From Streptomyces sp. XY006 (lineage in GTDB: Bacteria > Actinomycetota > Actinomycetes > Streptomycetales > Streptomycetaceae): a DNA stretch of 64,000 nt. The notes beneath the pieces were generated by a model that was not told the DNA's origin, did no database searches, and saw only the letters and a list, made by a program, of their open reading frames with translations. Every line of letters starts with the position of its first letter. The first letter of the stretch is position 1. Positions 56,853 to 64,000 of the stretch are shown here, one piece after another. The stretch covers positions 62,001-126,000 of the forward strand of contig NZ_NOKT01000024.1 of assembly GCF_002237655.1 (NCBI RefSeq), given 5' to 3'. The position numbers were made by a program, and so were the translations under genes.

Positions 56853-57119
56853 ATGCGTATTCAGGTGAGGCGCACGGGCGGATTCGCGGGCATCGAGCGG
56901 CACGCCGAGGTGGACACCTCGGGCCGCTCCGATGCCGCCGAGTGGCACGCGCTGGCCGAGCGGGCGCTCGCGGACGGCCGGACCACGCCGCCGATCGGGG
57001 TGCCGGACGGGTTCGCCTACCAGATCACCGTGGACGGCAGGACGGTGTACGCCGCGGATCCCCGGCTCACCGAGGAACAGCGCGGGCTGATCTCGCGCGT
57101 CCTGAAGGAGGGCGCGTAA
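56853..57119 (+). CDS. Emfourin-like inhibitor of the M4 metallopeptidase
   Basis: 88 aa. The pattern MRIQVRRTGGFAGIERHAEV at the start, a central helix, and PDGFAYQITVDGRTVYAADP matches the emfourin (protealysin-associated) family, whose known member blocks protealysin. It starts 20 bp after the peptidase stop, so it is co-transcribed. Role: keep the peptidase inactive inside the cell. Family assignment is from memory of the pattern and context. Confidence 0.8.
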   Translation: MRIQVRRTGGFAGIERHAEVDTSGRSDAAEWHALAERALADGRTTPPIGVPDGFAYQITVDGRTVYAADPRLTEEQRGLISRVLKEGA

Positions 57120-57140
57120 CGGCCTTTTCCCGCCCGGCCG

Positions 57141-57170
57141 TTGACTTCCGTTACCGCGGGTACGGATGAT
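57141..57170 (+). promoter_or_regulatory. Candidate promoter of the beta-glucosidase gene
   Basis: -35 TTGACT (57141-57146), 18 bases, -10-like GATGAT (57165-57170). The start would fall at or beside ATG 57178, suggesting a leaderless message. Confidence 0.4.
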
Positions 57171-57177
57171 CCCGCGC

Positions 57178-58491
57178 ATGGCGACTGACGCAGGCACCCC
57201 GATCCCCCGCTTCCCGCCCGGCTTCCTGTGGGGCGTGTCCACCTCGGCGCACCAGATCGAGGGCGCGGCCGAGCTGCGCGAGCCGTCGGTGTGGGACGCC
57301 TTCACGGCCGAGCCCGGGCGGGTCAAGGACGGTTCGACGGCGGCGGTGGCCTGCGACCACTTCCACCGCCACCGCGAGGACGTGGCGCTCCTTGCGGACC
57401 TGGGCGTGAACGCCTACCGCTTCTCCGTCTCCTGGCCGCGGGTGCGCTCCGAGGGCGGCCTGGACTTCTACGACCGGCTGGTGGACGACCTGTGCGCGGC
57501 GGACGTCCGCCCGGTGCCGACGCTGTTCCACTGGGACCTGCCGGCGGACCTGGACTGGCTGGAGCGCGACACGGCCGCGCGCTTCGCCGAGTACGTCGCG
57601 CTGGTCGCCGGCCGGCTCGGGGACCGCGTCAGCCGGTGGATCACGCTGAACGAGCCCGCCGAGCACACCCTGCTGGGCCACGCCCTGGGCGTGCACGCGC
57701 CGGGCAGACGGCTGATGTTCGACGCGCTGCCGGTCGCCCACCACCAGCTGCTCGCCCATGGCCTGGCCGTACGCGCCCTGCGCGCCGCCGGCGCCACGGG
57801 CATCGGCATCGCCAACTCGCACGGACCGACCTGGGCGGCCTCGACGGAGGCGGCGGACGTGGAGGCGGCGGACTTCTACGACCTGCTGCTGAACCGGCTG
57901 TTCGCCGATCCGCTGCTGCTGGGCCGCTACCCGGACGGCATCGAGGCGCTGATGCCCGGGGACGTCGAGGCCGATCTGAAGGTGATCGCCGAGCCGATCG
58001 ACTGGTACGGCGTCAACTACTACGCCCCGACCCGGGTGGGCGCACCGCAGGGCACGGAGATCGACTTCGGCGGGGTCACCATGCCGGCGGAACTGCCCTT
58101 CTCCGTGCGGGAGATCGAGGGCCACCCGGTGACCGACTTCGGCTGGCCCGTCGTACCGGAGGGCCTCACGGAGGTCCTCACCGCCTTCCGCGACCGCTAC
58201 GGCGACCGCCTCCCGCCGGTCGTCATCACCGAGAACGGCTGCTCGTACCCGGGCGTGGACGACCAGGACCGCATCGCCTATCTGGACGGCCATCTGCGGG
58301 CCCTGCACCGGGCGCTGGAAGCGGGGGTCGACGTGCGCGGCTACTTCGTCTGGTCGCTGCTGGACAACTTCGAGTGGGCGGAGGGCTACGAGCGCCGGTT
58401 CGGGCTCGTGCACGTGGACTACGCGACGCAGCGGCGCACGCCGAAGGCGTCCTACCGCTGGCTGCGGGACGTGCTCCGGGCGCAGAGATGA
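57178..58491 (+). CDS. GH1 beta-glucosidase
   Basis: 437 aa, no signal peptide, cytoplasmic. Family 1 marks: FPPGFLWGVSTSAHQIEGA near the N-terminus, acid/base Glu in TLNEPAEH (about 159-166), and nucleophile Glu in VVITENGCSYPG (about 348-359), then WSLLDNFEWAEGYERRFGL. Hydrolyses beta-glucosides such as cellobiose. ATG 57178 chosen over 57166, which lies in the probable -10. Its stop overlaps the ATG of an MFS sugar carrier, so uptake and hydrolysis are coupled. Confidence 0.94.
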   Translation: MATDAGTPIPRFPPGFLWGVSTSAHQIEGAAELREPSVWDAFTAEPGRVKDGSTAAVACDHFHRHREDVALLADLGVNAYRFSVSWPRVRSEGGLDFYDRLVDDLCAADVRPVPTLFHWDLPADLDWLERDTAARFAEYVALVAGRLGDRVSRWITLNEPAEHTLLGHALGVHAPGRRLMFDALPVAHHQLLAHGLAVRALRAAGATGIGIANSHGPTWAASTEAADVEAADFYDLLLNRLFADPLLLGRYPDGIEALMPGDVEADLKVIAEPIDWYGVNYYAPTRVGAPQGTEIDFGGVTMPAELPFSVREIEGHPVTDFGWPVVPEGLTEVLTAFRDRYGDRLPPVVITENGCSYPGVDDQDRIAYLDGHLRALHRALEAGVDVRGYFVWSLLDNFEWAEGYERRFGLVHVDYATQRRTPKASYRWLRDVLRAQR

Positions 58492-59747
58492 CCGACCTCT
58501 CGGGAGGCGCACCGGCGGCGCTCGCCGAGCCCGTCGAACGGGTCGGACGGGGCTGGACGGCGTCCCTGTCGCTGGCCAACGGCGCCATCTGGGTGGGCTG
58601 GTACGGCCCGCTGCAGATTCTGCTGGCCTCCCAGGCGGAGGACTTCGCACCGGGTTCCGGCATGTCCAAGGAGACGATGCTGGCGTGGGTGACGGGCGCG
58701 GGCGCGGCGGTGTCGCTGGTCTCCAACCCCTTCTTCGGCGCGCTCTCGGACCGGACCACCTCCCGCCGGGGCCGCCGTACGCCATGGATCGTGGCCGGGG
58801 CGGCGGGCGGGGCGCTGTCGCTGCTGCTGCTCGCGGGCGCGGGCGGTGTGTGGACGATGGCGGCCGGCTGGTGCCTGGTCCAGCTGACCCTGAACGCGGC
58901 GTTCGCGGCGGTGACGGCGGCGGTGCCGGACCGGGTGCCGCGGCTCCAGCGGGGCTCGGTGGGCGGCTGGCTGGGCGCGGCCCAGATCCTCGGCGTGGTC
59001 GGCGGGACGGGTCTCGCGACGGTGGCCGGGGGCATCGGGGCCGGGTACGCGGCGTGCGCGGTGTTCACGGCGGTGGGCGTGCTGCCGTACGTCGTCCGCC
59101 ACCAGGATCTGCGGCTGGCGGCGGCGGACCGGCCCGCCTGGTCGTGGCGCGGCTTCCTGGCCGGGTTCCGGCTGAGCCCGCGCCGGTATCCGGACCTGGC
59201 CTGGGCCTGGCTGACCCGTTTCCTGATCAACCTCAGCAACGCGCTCGTCCTGCTGTACCTGCTGTACTACCTGCGGGACCGCCTGCACTACGGCGATCCC
59301 GACAAGGGCGTGCTGATCCTGACGGCCGTGAACGGCGCGACCCTGCTCGCCACGGTCGTCGTGGGCGGCGTGTGGTCGGACCGCACGGGCCGCCGCAAGC
59401 CGTTCGTGATCTGGTCGGGCCTGCTGATGGCGGTGGCCACGGCGGCCCTGGCCGGCTGGCAGACCTGGCCCGGCGCGATCGTCGCGGCGGCGGTCCTGGG
59501 GGTCGGCTTCGGGGTGTTCACCTCGGTCGACTTCGCGCTGATGACCGATGTCCTGCCGACGGCGCTGGACCGCGGCAAGGACCTGGGTGTGATCAACGTG
59601 GCCAACGCCCTGCCACAGGTCGCGGCGCCCGCCCTCGCCGCGCCGATCGTGACGTACCTGGGCGGCTACCGGGTGCTGTACCTGGTGGCGGCCGTGATCG
59701 GTCTGGCGGGGGCGGTGCTGGTGGGACGGATCAGGGGCGTGGACTGA
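58488..59747 (+). CDS. MFS sugar transporter (beta-glucoside type)
   Basis: 419 aa with 12 membrane helices. Resembles the glycoside-pentoside-hexuronide/SLC45-like MFS group: YGPLQILLASQAEDF in helix 1, GALSDRTTSRRGRRTPWIV (motif A with the RRGRRTP extension) and VVVGGVWSDRTGRRKPFVI in the second half. Coupled by ATGA overlap to the GH1 gene, so the likely cargo is a beta-glucoside. Confidence 0.88.
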   Translation: MTDLSGGAPAALAEPVERVGRGWTASLSLANGAIWVGWYGPLQILLASQAEDFAPGSGMSKETMLAWVTGAGAAVSLVSNPFFGALSDRTTSRRGRRTPWIVAGAAGGALSLLLLAGAGGVWTMAAGWCLVQLTLNAAFAAVTAAVPDRVPRLQRGSVGGWLGAAQILGVVGGTGLATVAGGIGAGYAACAVFTAVGVLPYVVRHQDLRLAAADRPAWSWRGFLAGFRLSPRRYPDLAWAWLTRFLINLSNALVLLYLLYYLRDRLHYGDPDKGVLILTAVNGATLLATVVVGGVWSDRTGRRKPFVIWSGLLMAVATAALAGWQTWPGAIVAAAVLGVGFGVFTSVDFALMTDVLPTALDRGKDLGVINVANALPQVAAPALAAPIVTYLGGYRVLYLVAAVIGLAGAVLVGRIRGVD

Positions 59748-59760
59748 TACCCGCCTGCCT

Positions 59761-60615
59761 CTAGAGGGCGCCGGCGTCCCGGGCCGTCCAGACGCTCGGG
59801 TAGATGGGCCGGAAGCCGAGCTCCCGGCGGATGCGCCGGTTGGACATGATCCCGTGCCACGGGTCGGAATCCGTGTTCCCGTACAGCGCGGCGGGCACCT
59901 CGATGCCGTTGAGCCCGTACAGCTCGACCGTCGTGACGGGGGCGTCGTCGGCGACGTTGTAGACCCGGCCGGCGATGCCCGGGGCGTACAGCAGCCGCAT
60001 CAGGGCCTGGGCGACGTCCGCGTGATGGGCCATCTGCAGGCGCTGGTGCGGGGCCCAGTCCGGCGCCCAGCGCATGGCGTCGGCGAGATGCGGGTCGCCC
60101 TCGCCGTAGACGAAGGGGAGCCGCCCGATCCGGACGTCCAGCCCCTCCATCGCGAGCAGTTCGCGCTCGGCCTCGGCCTTGGACGCGGGGTAGGCGCCCC
60201 ACATCCGGCCGCCGGGGAGGCTCTCGTCCTCCTCGGTCAGCGGGCGTCCCCGCCCGGTGCCGTAGACGTTGCCCGTGCTCACCTGGACGAAGCGCGCCAC
60301 TCCGGCGTTCCGCGCGGCCCGTCCCAGCGCCACCGCCGCGTCCCGGTTGACGGCCCACGCCTCCTCGTCCGGCACCCCGCGGAAGGAGGCGGCGACGTTC
60401 ACCACCGCATCCACTCCGGCGAGCGCCTTGCCGAGCGTCTCCTCCTCCCGCAGGTCCCCCACGGCCACCTGGGCGCCCAGCTCCGCGAAGCGCTCACCGC
60501 GGGCCGCGTCCCGCACCAGGACCCGCACCTGCTCCCCCGGCCGCCGCTGTGCCAGCAGCCGGGGCACGAAGCGCCGTCCGACCTGTCCCGTCGTACCGGT
60601 CACCAATGTCAGCAT
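59761..60615 (-). CDS. NAD(P)-dependent epimerase/reductase (extended SDR)
   Basis: 284 aa. Nucleotide-binding TGTTGQVGRR at residues 6-15, NVAASFRG, catalytic Tyr/Lys in YPASK, and RLPFVYGEGDPHLADAM for substrate binding. GAGGAG precedes ATG 60615. Divergent from the MmyB-type regulator at 60752 (136-bp gap), a recurring actinobacterial arrangement in which the regulator controls the SDR gene. Substrate unknown. Confidence 0.9.
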   Translation of the reverse strand: MLTLVTGTTGQVGRRFVPRLLAQRRPGEQVRVLVRDAARGERFAELGAQVAVGDLREEETLGKALAGVDAVVNVAASFRGVPDEEAWAVNRDAAVALGRAARNAGVARFVQVSTGNVYGTGRGRPLTEEDESLPGGRMWGAYPASKAEAERELLAMEGLDVRIGRLPFVYGEGDPHLADAMRWAPDWAPHQRLQMAHHADVAQALMRLLYAPGIAGRVYNVADDAPVTTVELYGLNGIEVPAALYGNTDSDPWHGIMSNRRIRRELGFRPIYPSVWTARDAGAL

Positions 60616-60751
60616 GATGTGCTCCTCACGCACTGTGTCGCCTGTCGTCGGTGACCAGCCTCGGCGGACGGGACGGCGACCGGGAGAGACCTCCTCATCA
60701 GGGGATCGGCAGTCCCTGGATAAGCCGGCCGGCCTCCCGCACCCTGGAGGG

Positions 60752-61609
60752 GTGAACCGAGCCGAACTCGCCGACTTCCTGCGCCGCGGCCGCGCCCGCC
60801 TGGAGCCCTCCGACGCGGGCCTCACAGCCGGGCCCCGCCGCCGTACGCCGGGGCTGCGCCGCGAGGAGGTGGCCCAGCTGGCCGGCATGTCCGTGGACTA
60901 CTACACGCGGCTGGAGCAGTCCCGGGGCCCGCGCCCCTCGCGCCAGATGCTCAGCGCGCTGGCCCGCGCGCTGCGCCTGACGGAGGACGAGCGAGACCAC
61001 CTCTTCCATCTGACCGGCGAGGAACCGCCCCGCCGTGCGGCGACGAGCACGCACGTTCGCCCGGGGCTGCTGCTGGTCCTGGACCGGCTGCACGACTGCC
61101 CGGCCCTGGTCGTCACCGACTGCGGCGAGGTCCTCGCGCAGAACGCGATGTCGCGGGCGCTGAGCGGTGACCTGCTCGCCCGCCCGCCGCGCGAGCGCAA
61201 CATGCTCCGGCGGTTCTTCCTGGACCCCTCGGCCCAGGCGCTCTTCCCGCCCGAGGACCGCCCGGAGCGCGCCCGCGAGCAGGTGGCCGGCCTGCGCGCG
61301 GTGGCGGCGGCCCGTCCCACGGACCCGGAGCCCGCCGCGCTGGTCGCCGAACTACGCGCCGGGAGCGAGGAGTTCGCCCGCCTCTGGGACGAGCACGAGG
61401 TCGCCGTCCGGCGCGCCTCGACCAAACGCTTCCGGCACCCCGTGGTCGGCGTCCTGGAACTCGACTGCGAGGTCCTCGTCAACTCCGACCACAACCAGCA
61501 ACTGATCGTCCACACCGCCCGCCCTGGCACGGAGTCGTACGAGCGGCTACGGCTGCTGCGGGTGGTGGGCCTGCAGGACCTGACCCCGTCAGAAGCCCAG
61601 ACGCCGTAG
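60752..61609 (+). CDS. XRE-family regulator with MmyB-like ligand-binding domain
   Basis: 285 aa. N-terminal HTH_31/XRE domain (about 25-85: RRTPGLRREEVAQLAGMSVD, YYTRLEQSRGPRPS), then an MmyB-type PAS-like ligand domain (about 105-280) with DCGEVLAQNAMSRAL and HPVVGVLELDCEVLV. Members of this group have been linked to fatty-acid or flavonoid-like ligands. GTG 60752 sits only one or two bases after GGAGGG, an odd spacing, so the mRNA may be leaderless or the start slightly different. A -10-like GATAAG lies at 60718-60723. Its 3' end overlaps the era gene tail by 21 bases. Confidence 0.9.
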   Translation: MNRAELADFLRRGRARLEPSDAGLTAGPRRRTPGLRREEVAQLAGMSVDYYTRLEQSRGPRPSRQMLSALARALRLTEDERDHLFHLTGEEPPRRAATSTHVRPGLLLVLDRLHDCPALVVTDCGEVLAQNAMSRALSGDLLARPPRERNMLRRFFLDPSAQALFPPEDRPERAREQVAGLRAVAAARPTDPEPAALVAELRAGSEEFARLWDEHEVAVRRASTKRFRHPVVGVLELDCEVLVNSDHNQQLIVHTARPGTESYERLRLLRVVGLQDLTPSEAQTP

Positions 61610-62542
61610 CTGCTTGGGGTCGCGCTGCCAGTCCTTGGCCACCTTGACGTGCAGGTCGAGGAAGACCGGCGTGCCCAGCAGCGCCTCGATCTGCTTGCGG
61701 GACTTGATGCCGACCTCCTTCAGGCGCTTGCCCTTGGGGCCGATGATGATCCCCTTCTGGCTGGGGCGCTCGATGAAGAGGTTGGCGTGGATGTCGAGGA
61801 GGGGCTTGTCGGCGGGGCGGTCCTCGCGCGGGAGCATCTCCTCCACCACGACCGCGATGGAGTGCGGCAGCTCGTCGCGCACGCCCTCCAGGGCCGCCTC
61901 GCGGATCAGCTCGGCCACCATGACCTGCTCCGGCTCGTCCGTCAGGTCGCCCTCGGGGTAGAGGGCGGGGCCCTCCGGGAGCATCGGGATCAGCAGGTCC
62001 GCCAGCAGCTCGACCTGCTTGTCGCCGACCGCCGAGACCGGGACGATCTCCGCCCACTCGATGCCCAGCTCCTTGCCGAGCTGGTCGATCGCGATCAGCT
62101 GCTCGGCCAGGGTCTTGCCGTCGACGAGGTCCGTCTTGGTGACGATCGCGACCTTCGGCGACTTCTTGATGCCCGCGAGCTCCTTGGCGATGAACCGGTC
62201 GCCCGGGCCGATCCTCTCGTTGGCCGGCAGGCAGAAGCCGATCACGTCGACCTCGGCCCAGGTGGTGCGCACCACGTCGTTCAGACGCTCGCCGAGCAGC
62301 GTGCGCGGCTTGTGCAGCCCCGGGGTGTCCACCAGGATCAGCTGCGCGTCCGGCCGGTGCACGATGCCCCGCACGGTGTGCCGCGTCGTCTGCGGCCGGT
62401 TGGAGGTGATCGCCACCTTCTGCCCGACCAGAGCGTTCGTCAGCGTGGACTTGCCCGCGTTGGGACGGCCCACGAAGCAGGCGAAGCCGGCGCGGTGGAC
62501 GGTCTCGCCCGACTCTTCGGATGACTGCATGCGAACGCTCAT
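61589..62542 (-). CDS. era: GTPase Era
   Basis: 317 aa. GTPase needed for 16S rRNA maturation and small-subunit assembly. G1 GRPNAGKST (about 25-33), G2 around TSNRPQTTRH, G3 DTPG (LILVDTPGLHKPR), G4 TKTD, and a C-terminal KH domain with IIIGPKGKRLKEVG (about 260-275) that binds rRNA. ATG 62542 chosen (MSVRMQSSEES); ATG 62530 is possible. Convergent with and overlapping the XRE regulator by 21 bp. Confidence 0.97.
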   Translation of the reverse strand: MSVRMQSSEESGETVHRAGFACFVGRPNAGKSTLTNALVGQKVAITSNRPQTTRHTVRGIVHRPDAQLILVDTPGLHKPRTLLGERLNDVVRTTWAEVDVIGFCLPANERIGPGDRFIAKELAGIKKSPKVAIVTKTDLVDGKTLAEQLIAIDQLGKELGIEWAEIVPVSAVGDKQVELLADLLIPMLPEGPALYPEGDLTDEPEQVMVAELIREAALEGVRDELPHSIAVVVEEMLPREDRPADKPLLDIHANLFIERPSQKGIIIGPKGKRLKEVGIKSRKQIEALLGTPVFLDLHVKVAKDWQRDPKQLRRLGF

Positions 62543-62631
62543 GCCGCCCATTCTCCCTGATCCAACCGACCCCTCCGCACCGCGGCCCGCGCACGCCCGG
62601 CCGGGTGAGCTTTCCGAAACCCTCACGCAAC

Positions 62632-62669
62632 GAAACACCGCGGAAACACGGCCGTGCGCCGCCGGAAAC
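62632..62669 (+). promoter_or_regulatory. Probable GlnR binding site of the ammonium transporter gene
   Basis: Four half-sites spaced exactly 11 bp apart: GAAAC (62632), GAAAC (62643), GTGCG (62654), GAAAC (62665). The GlnR consensus as I know it is gTnAc-n6-GaAAc repeated at 22 bp; the two GaAAc positions (62643 and 62665) are perfect and the gTnAc positions partial. It lies 55-92 bases before the start codon. Confidence 0.65.
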
Positions 62670-62723
62670 GCACACCCGTGAACCTCTGACGAGCCCCCGC
62701 AGCGTCCACCCGTTGGAGACCCC

Positions 62724-64000
62724 GTGCCCCTGGCCGCCGCACACGCCGACACCGGCGACACCGCCTGGCTGCTCGCCGCCACCGCCCTCGTCCTGCTGAT
62801 GACCCCGGGCCTGGCCCTCTTCTACGGCGGCATGGTCCGCACCAAGAGCGTCCTGAACATGCTGATGATGAGCTTCGTGTCGATCGCCCTGGTGACGGTG
62901 GTGTGGCTGGCGGCCGGCTACTCGCTGGCCTTCGGCGAGGACGCCGCGGGAGGGCTCATCGGCGGGCTCGGCCACGCCGGCATGGCCGGCCTCGGCCCGG
63001 ACAGCGTGCAGGGCACGGTCCCCACGCTGCTGTTCGCCACCTTCCAGCTCACCTTCGCGATCATCACGGCCGCGCTGGTCAGCGGCGCGGTCGCCGACCG
63101 GGCCAAGTTCGGGGCCTGGCTGGTCTTCGTACCGGTATGGGCGCTGCTCGTATACGTTCCGGTCGCGCACTGGGTGTGGGGCCCGGGCGGCTGGATCCTG
63201 GAGCGGCTCGGCGCGCTCGACTTCGCGGGCGGGCTCCCCGTGGAGATCGTCTCCGGCGCCTCGGGACTGGCGTTGTGCCTGGTCCTGGGCCCGCGCATGG
63301 GCTTCAAGAAGGAGGCCATGCGGCCGCACAACCTGCCCATGGTGATGCTGGGCGCCGGGCTGCTGTGGTTCGGCTGGTTCGGCTTCAACGCCGGCTCCGC
63401 GCTCGGCGCCAACGGCCTCGCGGCGGCCGCGTTCCTCAACACCCTCGCCGCGGGCTGCACCGGCCTGCTCGGCTGGCTCTTCGTCGAGCAGAAGCGCGAC
63501 GGCCACCCGACCACGCTGGGCGCCGCCTCCGGCGCGGTCGCGGGCCTGGTCGCCATCACACCGTCGTGCGGGTCCGTCTCCCTGCTCGGCGCCCTGGTCG
63601 TCGGCCTCACCGCCGGCACGGTGTGCTCGTACGCCGTGAGCTGGAAGTTCAAGCTGAACTACGACGACTCCCTGGACGTCGTCGGCGTCCATCTGGTCGG
63701 CGGGGTCATCGGCACCCTCCTCATCGGCGTCTTCGCCGTCGAGGAGATGACCGGCGGCGCCGAGGGCCTGCTGTACGGCGGCGGGCTCGGCCAGCTGGGC
63801 AGGCAGCTGGTGGCCGTGGTGGTCGTCGCGGCGTACGCGTTCGGGGTGACGTACGGGATCGGCAAGCTGATCGAGGTCACGATGGGCCTGCGCGCGAGCG
63901 AGGAGCAGGAGCAGACCGGCCTGGACCTTACGGTGCACGCCGAGACGGCCTACGATCACGGGGTCCTGGGCCACGGCGCCCCGGTCTCCTCCTCCGTCGT
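62724..64000 (+). CDS. amt: Ammonium transporter (Amt family), 3' end outside window
   Basis: 425 codons are seen and the frame is open to the window end. Eleven hydrophobic helices with Amt signatures: MTPGLALFYGGMVRTKSVLN in helix 1-2, twin pore histidines H149 (VAHWVWGPGG) and H323 (VVGVHLVGGVIGT), and GASGLALCLVLG. GTG 62724 has GGAG six bases upstream. The N-terminus is short and lacks a long signal peptide. In many actinobacteria amtB is followed by glnK and glnD; that part is outside. A probable GlnR site upstream suggests induction in nitrogen limitation, like the nirBD genes at the other end of the window. Confidence 0.95.
   Translation, partial: MPLAAAHADTGDTAWLLAATALVLLMTPGLALFYGGMVRTKSVLNMLMMSFVSIALVTVVWLAAGYSLAFGEDAAGGLIGGLGHAGMAGLGPDSVQGTVPTLLFATFQLTFAIITAALVSGAVADRAKFGAWLVFVPVWALLVYVPVAHWVWGPGGWILERLGALDFAGGLPVEIVSGASGLALCLVLGPRMGFKKEAMRPHNLPMVMLGAGLLWFGWFGFNAGSALGANGLAAAAFLNTLAAGCTGLLGWLFVEQKRDGHPTTLGAASGAVAGLVAITPSCGSVSLLGALVVGLTAGTVCSYAVSWKFKLNYDDSLDVVGVHLVGGVIGTLLIGVFAVEEMTGGAEGLLYGGGLGQLGRQLVAVVVVAAYAFGVTYGIGKLIEVTMGLRASEEQEQTGLDLTVHAETAYDHGVLGHGAPVSSSV

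Overview
The window is about 64 kb of very GC-rich DNA (roughly 72% by eye) with dense coding, many GTG starts, frequent 4-base ATGA/GTGA overlaps, Tat-type signal peptides and strong third-position GC bias. It reads as the conserved chromosomal core of a Streptomyces. From memory (not checked here), the anchor genes ppdK, glyS, znuACB-zur, uppS, recO, leuA and era fall in the same order as in Streptomyces coelicolor. No rRNA, tRNA, CRISPR array, transposase, integrase or phage gene was recognised.

Layout. 1-3490: 3' part of nirB, nirD (nitrite reductase) and a Tat-exported propeller protein. 3553-6326: a beta-carbonic anhydrase coupled to a SulP anion transporter with an unusual Gly/Trp repeat extension. 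6544-8774: an OmpR-type two-component system. 8972-12761: secreted PhoX-like protein, excalibur protein, Nudix hydrolase and a secreted erythromycin-esterase-like protein. 12956-15703: pyruvate phosphate dikinase, preceded by a 406-bp gap rich in inverted repeats. 16110-20779: ROK repressor facing two six-hairpin glycosidase genes. 20934-25379: membrane sulfatase, dusB and a DHA2 exporter. 25426-29155: SUKH-like protein, small zinc-finger protein, double GNAT, TetR and aldo/keto reductase. 29344-34028: glyS and the zinc uptake operon with zur and a visible Zur box. 34205-37122: YoaK-like protein, uppS, recO and a pair of small conserved proteins. 37249-39770: acetyltransferase with a 4-codon upstream ORF, secreted peptidase and Cys-phosphatase-like protein.

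39801-50408 is the most accessory-looking block: a FadR-type regulator, a complete oligopeptide-type ABC importer (one permease fused to an ATPase), a DapA/NanA-family lyase, a secreted sialidase and a NarL-type two-component system with a 3-base gap to the sialidase. I read it as a sialic-acid (or related nonulosonate) scavenging locus. 50459-55435: MMPL transporter, a 26-bp minisatellite, a TerB-like protein, and leuA with its leader peptide. 55771-57119: intracellular-type M4 metallopeptidase followed by its emfourin-type inhibitor. 57178-59747: GH1 beta-glucosidase with a sugar MFS carrier. 59761-64000: SDR protein facing an MmyB-type regulator, era, and an ammonium transporter (cut by the window end) behind a probable GlnR site.

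The visible regulatory logic is metal (Zur), nitrogen (GlnR), leucine attenuation, and several repressor-operator pairs. Functions rest on motif recognition by eye; no database search was run.
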